Part shown: one piece after another, positions 60,212-64,000 of the stretch
Layout of the letters: each line of letters opens with the position of its first letter
How positions within the stretch are numbered: position 1 is the first letter of the stretch
Origin: an uncultured Oscillospiraceae bacterium
Lineage (GTDB): Bacteria; Bacillota; Clostridia; Oscillospirales; Ruminococcaceae
NCBI GenBank assembly: GCA_934446355.1
Contig: CAKSEC010000011.1
Location: 1-64,000, forward strand
Direction: 5' to 3'
Length of the DNA stretch: 64,000 bases
Translations under genes and position numbers: made by a program
Notes under the pieces: generated by a model
What the model saw: only the letters and a program-made list of their open reading frames with translations
What the model was told of the DNA's origin: nothing
Database searches by the model: none

Positions 60212-61600
60212 TCACTTCTTGCTCTTGATGTATTCGTCCATTGCCTTTGCAGCGGTCTTTCCTGCGCCCATTGCGAGGATAACGGTAGCTGCGCCGGTAA
60301 CTGCGTCGCCGCCTGCGAATACGCCCTCACGTGAGGTCTGACCGTTCTCGTCTGCGATGAAGCAGCCGTGCTTGTTGGTGTCAAGACCCTTGGTGGTGTT
60401 TCTGATAAGCGGGTTCGGGGAAGTACCGATGGACATTACTACGCAGTCAACGTCAAGCACGAACTCGCTGTTCGGCTTCTCGACAGGTCTGCGGCGTCCG
60501 GAAGCGTCAGGCTCGCCGAGCTCCATTTCTACGCACTTCATGCCGGTAACGAACTTGTGCTCGTTGCCGAGTATCTCAACGGGGTTATTGAGGGTCTTGA
60601 AGATGATGCCCTCCTCCATTGCGTGCTCGACTTCTTCCTTACGTGCGGGCATTTCCTCAAGGCCGCGGCGGTATACTATGTATACGTTCTCTGCGCCAAG
60701 GCGCTTTGCGCAGCGTGCTGCGTCCATGGCAACATTACCGCCGCCGACAACGGCAACGTTGGTGTTCTTCTTGATAGGAGTGTCGCTTTCAGGCTTGTAT
60801 GCCTTCATCAGGTTTACTCTGGTGAGGAACTCGTTTGCGGAATATACGCCCTTAAGGTTCTCGCCGGGGATATTCATGAATCTCGGCAGACCTGCGCCAG
60901 AACCGATGAATATAGCCTCGAAGCCCTGCTCGAACAGTTCGTCCACTTCGATGGTGCGGCCAACTACGACGTTGGTGTCTACCTTTACGCCCATAGCCTT
61001 GAGGTTGTCTACCTCGTGCTGAACGATGGATTTCGGAAGTCTGAACTCAGGGATACCGTATACCAGAACACCGCCTGCAAGGTGCAGCGCCTCGAATACA
61101 GTCACGTCATAGCCCATCTTTGCAAGGTCGCCTGCGCAGGTAAGTCCGGAAGGACCAGCGCCGATGATAGCGCACTTGTGTCCGTTGGGAGCGGGAACTG
61201 CGGGCGCTTCGGTGGAATGAGCGTTGTGCCAGTCGGCAACGAATCTCTCAAGTCTGCCGATAGCGACAGGCTCGCCCTTGATACCTCTTACGCACTTGCT
61301 CTCGCACTGCGTTTCCTGAGGACATACACGTCCACAGACAGCGGGCAGCGAACTTGACTGGTGAATTACCTGATATGCGCCCTCGAAGTCGTGATCCTTT
61401 ATCTTTGCAATGAATGCGGGTATATCAATGGATACCGGACAGCCGCTCTGGCAGGGCTTCTTGGGACAGTTAAGGCAGCGGTTAGCCTCGTCAACAGCCT
61501 GCTCCTCGGTGTAGCCAAGGGCTACCTCCATGAAGTTTTTGTTGCGGACGTTCGGGTCCTGTACCGGCATTTCGTTCTTTTTAAGACTCATGTTCGGCAT
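60212..61600 (-). CDS. nfnB: NfnB-type large subunit (glutamate-synthase small-chain-like)
   Basis: 462 residues. N-terminal Fe-S cluster domain with CLNCPKKPCQSGCPV (~38-52) and CGRVCPQETQCESKC, then an FAD site (IIGAGPSGLTCAGDLA) and an NADPH site (VVGGGNVAMDAARCA). With the FAD/NAD protein encoded upstream it forms NfnAB, the electron-bifurcating ferredoxin:NADP+ transhydrogenase of anaerobes. Annotation as GltA alone is possible; the pairing favours Nfn. Start follows GGAGG, one base after the nfnA stop. Confidence 0.85.
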   Translation of the reverse strand: MPNMSLKKNEMPVQDPNVRNKNFMEVALGYTEEQAVDEANRCLNCPKKPCQSGCPVSIDIPAFIAKIKDHDFEGAYQVIHQSSSLPAVCGRVCPQETQCESKCVRGIKGEPVAIGRLERFVADWHNAHSTEAPAVPAPNGHKCAIIGAGPSGLTCAGDLAKMGYDVTVFEALHLAGGVLVYGIPEFRLPKSIVQHEVDNLKAMGVKVDTNVVVGRTIEVDELFEQGFEAIFIGSGAGLPRFMNIPGENLKGVYSANEFLTRVNLMKAYKPESDTPIKKNTNVAVVGGGNVAMDAARCAKRLGAENVYIVYRRGLEEMPARKEEVEHAMEEGIIFKTLNNPVEILGNEHKFVTGMKCVEMELGEPDASGRRRPVEKPNSEFVLDVDCVVMSIGTSPNPLIRNTTKGLDTNKHGCFIADENGQTSREGVFAGGDAVTGAATVILAMGAGKTAAKAMDEYIKSKK

Positions 61601-61601
61601 T

Positions 61602-62441
61602 TCACTTTACCTCCTTATAAAGGTTGCAGACCTCTTCACGCTTTCTGCCCTCAAATTCCTTGTACATTGTGCCTCTCTCCATTGCCTCGTCGAAATCAAC
61701 AAGGTGACCGTCGAAGTCGGGACCGTCAACACAGGCGAACTTTGTTTCTCCGCCTACGGTAAGACGACATCCGCCGCACATTCCTGTTCCGTCGATCATG
61801 ATGGGGTTCATGGAAACGACAGTCTTTATACCGTATTCCTTGGTGAGTTTGCACACGAACTTCATCATTACCAGCGGGCCGATAGCGATGACTTCGTCAT
61901 ACAGGTTGCCTGCCTTGATGAGTTCCTCCAGTGCGTTGGTGACAAGACCCTTTTCGCCGTGGCTTCCGTCGTCGGTCATAAGCTTCATTACATCTGAAGC
62001 AGCCTTGAACTCGTCCTCAAGGATAACGAGGTCCTTGTTTCTGAAGCCGACGATGCTGTGTACCTCTGCGCCGAGGTTATGCAGCTTCTTTGCGATGGGG
62101 TATGCGATAGCGCAGCCAACGCCGCCGCCGACAACAGCGACTTTCTTCAGGCCGTCAGTATGGCTGGGCACGCCGAGCGGACCTACGAAATCGTGGATAC
62201 ATTCGCCCTGCTCAAGGTGATTGAGCTTCTCTGTGGTCGCACCAACTATCTGGAAAATAATTGTGATCGTTCCCTTTTCACGGTCAAAATCTGCGATGGT
62301 CAGCGGGATCCTTTCGCCCTCTGCGTCAACTCTGAGGATAATGAACTGACCCGGCTCTGCCTTCTTGGCGATCATCGGGGCGTCAACCTCCATGAGTGTG
62401 ACTGTAGGGTTGAGGATCTTTTTGGTAAGAATCTTGTACAT
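61602..62441 (-). CDS. nfnA: NfnA-type FAD/NAD-binding subunit
   Basis: 279 residues. Ferredoxin-reductase fold: FAD-binding N-terminal part (EPGQFIILRVDAEGERIPLT), NAD site (VAVVGGGVGCAIAYPIAK) and a C-terminal [2Fe-2S] cluster (GTGMCGGCRLTVGGETKFAC, near 220-240). Member of the PyrK/sulfide-dehydrogenase-like group and normal partner of NfnB. RBS AGGAGG. Its leader of roughly 300 bases carries structured element copy 3 and further stems. Confidence 0.87.
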   Translation of the reverse strand: MYKILTKKILNPTVTLMEVDAPMIAKKAEPGQFIILRVDAEGERIPLTIADFDREKGTITIIFQIVGATTEKLNHLEQGECIHDFVGPLGVPSHTDGLKKVAVVGGGVGCAIAYPIAKKLHNLGAEVHSIVGFRNKDLVILEDEFKAASDVMKLMTDDGSHGEKGLVTNALEELIKAGNLYDEVIAIGPLVMMKFVCKLTKEYGIKTVVSMNPIMIDGTGMCGGCRLTVGGETKFACVDGPDFDGHLVDFDEAMERGTMYKEFEGRKREEVCNLYKEVK

Positions 62442-62490
62442 TCTACTGTGTCCTCCTGAATATATTTAGGTCACCTCTGGCAACCTCCAT

Positions 62491-62609
62491 CACGGCAGAT
62501 TTCTACGACTTGTATCATCTTCGTCGTTGTCAAACCTTGAAATACATACAGTATTCCGGCGGTTTGACGCCTAGAATCTGATACAAGTCGTGCACGAAAT
62601 CTGCTCGTG
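62491..62609. repeat. Structured element, copy 3
   Basis: Same fixed internal loop TCTTCGTCGT (62518-62527) opposite CCTAGAATC (62570-62578), but different stems: ACGACTTGTATCA pairs perfectly with TGATACAAGTCGT, outside it CACG/CGTG plus CAGATTT/AAATCTG, and inside GTCAAACC/GGTTTGAC. The stem changes are compensatory relative to copies 1 and 2. It lies in the nfnA leader, reversed with respect to nfnA. Confidence 0.82.
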
Positions 62610-62760
62610 TTCCGGTTTTAGAGGTGCCCTTGACGTATCCGCCCGAAAGCGGTCTGCGCCTTTACTGAACTCCGCCGTACATGACGGCAAACGACTGCAT
62701 TCCCCGTTATTCAGCGAAAATCGGGCATGGCAGTCCTGAAAGCAAAAGCTCTCTTTCATT

Positions 62761-62790
62761 ATTATATCATGCGGGGGGTGATTTTTGCAA
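62761..62790 (-). promoter_or_regulatory. Promoter of nfnAB
   Basis: Minus strand TTGCAA (62785-62790), 18-base spacer, TATAAT (62761-62766) with an extended -10 TGA. Confidence 0.7.
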
Positions 62791-62926
62791 TATAAATTTA
62801 TTGCCAGAGCGGGGATTTGTACGACTTCACAAAACAAGCAGGGTTATTTGTGCACAATGCACAAAAATCTGCTGCGTATATAGTCGAAAACTCAGCATGA
62901 TACCATGAAATCACACCTCAGCCTGC

Positions 62927-62956
62927 TTGACATAGCCGTCAGTAATATGATATCAT
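62927..62956 (+). promoter_or_regulatory. Promoter of the PH-like membrane protein pair
   Basis: TTGACA (62927-62932), 18-base spacer, TATCAT (62951-62956) with an extended -10 TGA. Confidence 0.7.
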
Positions 62957-62989
62957 AATAATATACAGAAACAGGCGGGAGGTGTGGTC

Positions 62990-63544
62990 ATGGAGGAAGC
63001 CGAGCGCAGGCAGTATTACGGGATAATCGCGAGGGGAGAAATGCGCTGCCGCAGAAAAGGCGAATCGCTCAGGGCGTTCGCCGTGATTCTGGCGATATTG
63101 CTGTGTCAGGCGGCAGCACTCGCTGTTCTGGCGAACAATGTGGCGACTTCGGACATCATTGAACTGCCGTTTCAGGGGCTAGAGTTCCTGCTGCTTACCG
63201 AGGGCACATTCATGATAGGCTGGGGGGTCGTAAGAATGATATGCGACGGCAGACCGTACACCTACGAAGCGGACGAAAAGGAGTTCCGCATAACCAGCAT
63301 AGGAAAGAAGCCAAAGCGGGAGGTGCTGTATTACACGGACGTTGCCGCAGTGGAATACAAGCCGCTTCATCACCTGAACCGCCGCCTGCGTGGGTATAGG
63401 GTGACCATCACCACGAAGTACCGCAAAATAGTATACAACTATGTGTTCGGCAGGAAAAAGCTGTTCACTGAGCCAAAGGACACGCCGTTCCGCATTATCG
63501 AGGAACAGGCGGGGCTTGTCAGGGAAGCGGGAGGTAAGCGATGA
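62990..63544 (+). CDS. Membrane protein with PH-like cytoplasmic domain
   Basis: 184 residues from the ATG at 62990 after GGGAGGTG. Two hydrophobic helices (~29-48 and 64-84) and a C-terminal domain with a PH-like strand pattern: YTYEADEKEFRITSIGK, EVLYYTDVAAVEYKPL, GYRVTITTKYRKIVYNYVF. No specific family recognised. It overlaps the next gene by four bases (ATGA); the two are paralogues. Confidence 0.72.
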   Translation: MEEAERRQYYGIIARGEMRCRRKGESLRAFAVILAILLCQAAALAVLANNVATSDIIELPFQGLEFLLLTEGTFMIGWGVVRMICDGRPYTYEADEKEFRITSIGKKPKREVLYYTDVAAVEYKPLHHLNRRLRGYRVTITTKYRKIVYNYVFGRKKLFTEPKDTPFRIIEEQAGLVREAGGKR

Positions 63545-64000
63545 CGGAACAGTACGCAGAGAAAAGCGCAGGGCGGCTTCTCGAAAGGGGCACGCTGTAC
63601 CTGCAGGCAAAGAACGAGTTCATCAAATCGTTCATCATTATGGCGGTGGTGATGATAGGCAGCGTAGTTTTGTTCAAGATGATATCGAACTCAATGGTCA
63701 ACGAACAGAGGGAAGCTGTCGGTGCTGTGATGGAACTGATAAGTCTGGGACTGGAGGGCGCATTTTACATCGGCTGGACTATCATCATAATCATTCGCAC
63801 GGGAAAGGGCTATCAGTACGAGGTCTTTGAAAAGGAGTTCCACATACACAGGGAAGGCAGGAAGCCCTATCAGGACGTTATATATTACTGCGACGTGCTT
63901 TCCGTGCAGTATGAGCCTATGTACTTTCTTTTCGACAAGCGGGTGCGGGGGTACGAGGTGACGGTCGTCACGAAATACCGCAGTATAGTGTTCAAATATG
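63541..64000 (+). CDS. Paralogous PH-like membrane protein (cut by window end)
   Basis: First 153 codons only; no stop before the edge. Same layout as the gene before it: two membrane helices (~31-47, 72-88), then YEVFEKEFHIHREGRKPYQD, VIYYCDVLSVQYEPM and GYEVTVVTKYRSIVFKY, each aligning with the upstream protein. A tandem duplication is the simplest origin; the two may form a heterodimer. Confidence 0.75.
   Translation, partial: MTEQYAEKSAGRLLERGTLYLQAKNEFIKSFIIMAVVMIGSVVLFKMISNSMVNEQREAVGAVMELISLGLEGAFYIGWTIIIIIRTGKGYQYEVFEKEFHIHREGRKPYQDVIYYCDVLSVQYEPMYFLFDKRVRGYEVTVVTKYRSIVFKY

Larger units (their letters stand above)
62442..62989. other. nfnAB leader and divergent promoter region
   Basis: 548 bases. 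From left: RBS of nfnA, structured element copy 3 (62491-62609), more paired segments (GACTGC/GCAGTC at 62693-62698 and 62730-62735; GCCGT/ACGGC at 62674-62688), the nfnA promoter (62761-62790), TGCACAAA motifs near 62851-62868, and the promoter of the next gene (62927-62956). No gene. Confidence 0.6.

Overview
The window looks like the chromosome of a Gram-positive anaerobic gut or rumen Firmicute, most like Ruminococcus or a close Oscillospiraceae relative (inference). The evidence is a protein with a type I dockerin, three secreted proteins with C-terminal SPDTG/NPDTG sorting signals, strong AGGAGG ribosome sites with some GTG/TTG starts, sigma-A promoters of TTGACA-17-TATAAT type, a Bacillus yce-like Ter operon, an NfnAB pair, and no outer-membrane genes. 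Base composition is fairly even; no phage, plasmid, transposase or CRISPR genes were seen.

Layout. 0-5 kb: a tRNA-Arg(CCT), then three abundant-looking surface genes: a sortase-type protein, a 787-residue dockerin protein and a single-domain cohesin-like anchored protein. 5.3-19.4 kb: one long probable operon from a consensus promoter at 5288. It holds two LolD/MacB-type ATPases (one fused to an AbrB-like domain), a giant solute-binding protein with two carbohydrate-binding-like modules, two permeases, a membrane-tethered beta-propeller/TPR protein, a Yip1-like membrane protein, a DUF5696-type exported protein and a second permease pair. The ATPase that normally drives such CUT1 transporters (MsmK/UgpC type) lies alone at 26 kb. 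19.4-30.6 kb: housekeeping and small genes (RNase H, QueH, flavodoxin-like reductase, Na+/H+ antiporter-like protein, a catalytically degenerate EIIA-Glc homologue, transglutaminase-like protein, MoxR ATPase) and an XRE regulator with a glycine-every-five-residues tail.

30.8-44.4 kb: a Ter-type stress system: TerD, a 44-residue membrane peptide, YbaK-like deacylase, the TerY-type vWA / PP2C / kinase triad, a Ca2+-type P-ATPase, two more TerD proteins, YceG and TelA. 44.6-50.5 kb: ECF sigma factor with a large putative membrane anti-sigma/sensor, a NusG-II protein and a class A PBP. 50.7-56.3 kb: CarD-like regulator and a minus-strand operon murA-walJ-Dabb-glycosylase-pulA. 56.8-64 kb: another sortase-type surface protein, glycogen phosphorylase, NfnAB and two tandem PH-like membrane proteins, the last cut by the window edge.

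The most unusual signal is not a protein. Three copies of a structured element (32185-32289, 51203-51442, 62491-62609) share a fixed internal loop, TCTTCGTCGT opposite CCTAGAATC, while the flanking stems differ in sequence but stay paired. Other notable items are two tandem 92-bp hairpin repeats in a 5' leader, a perfect operator-like dyad in the antiporter promoter spacer, and the uncharacterised transporter/propeller/DUF5696 operon.
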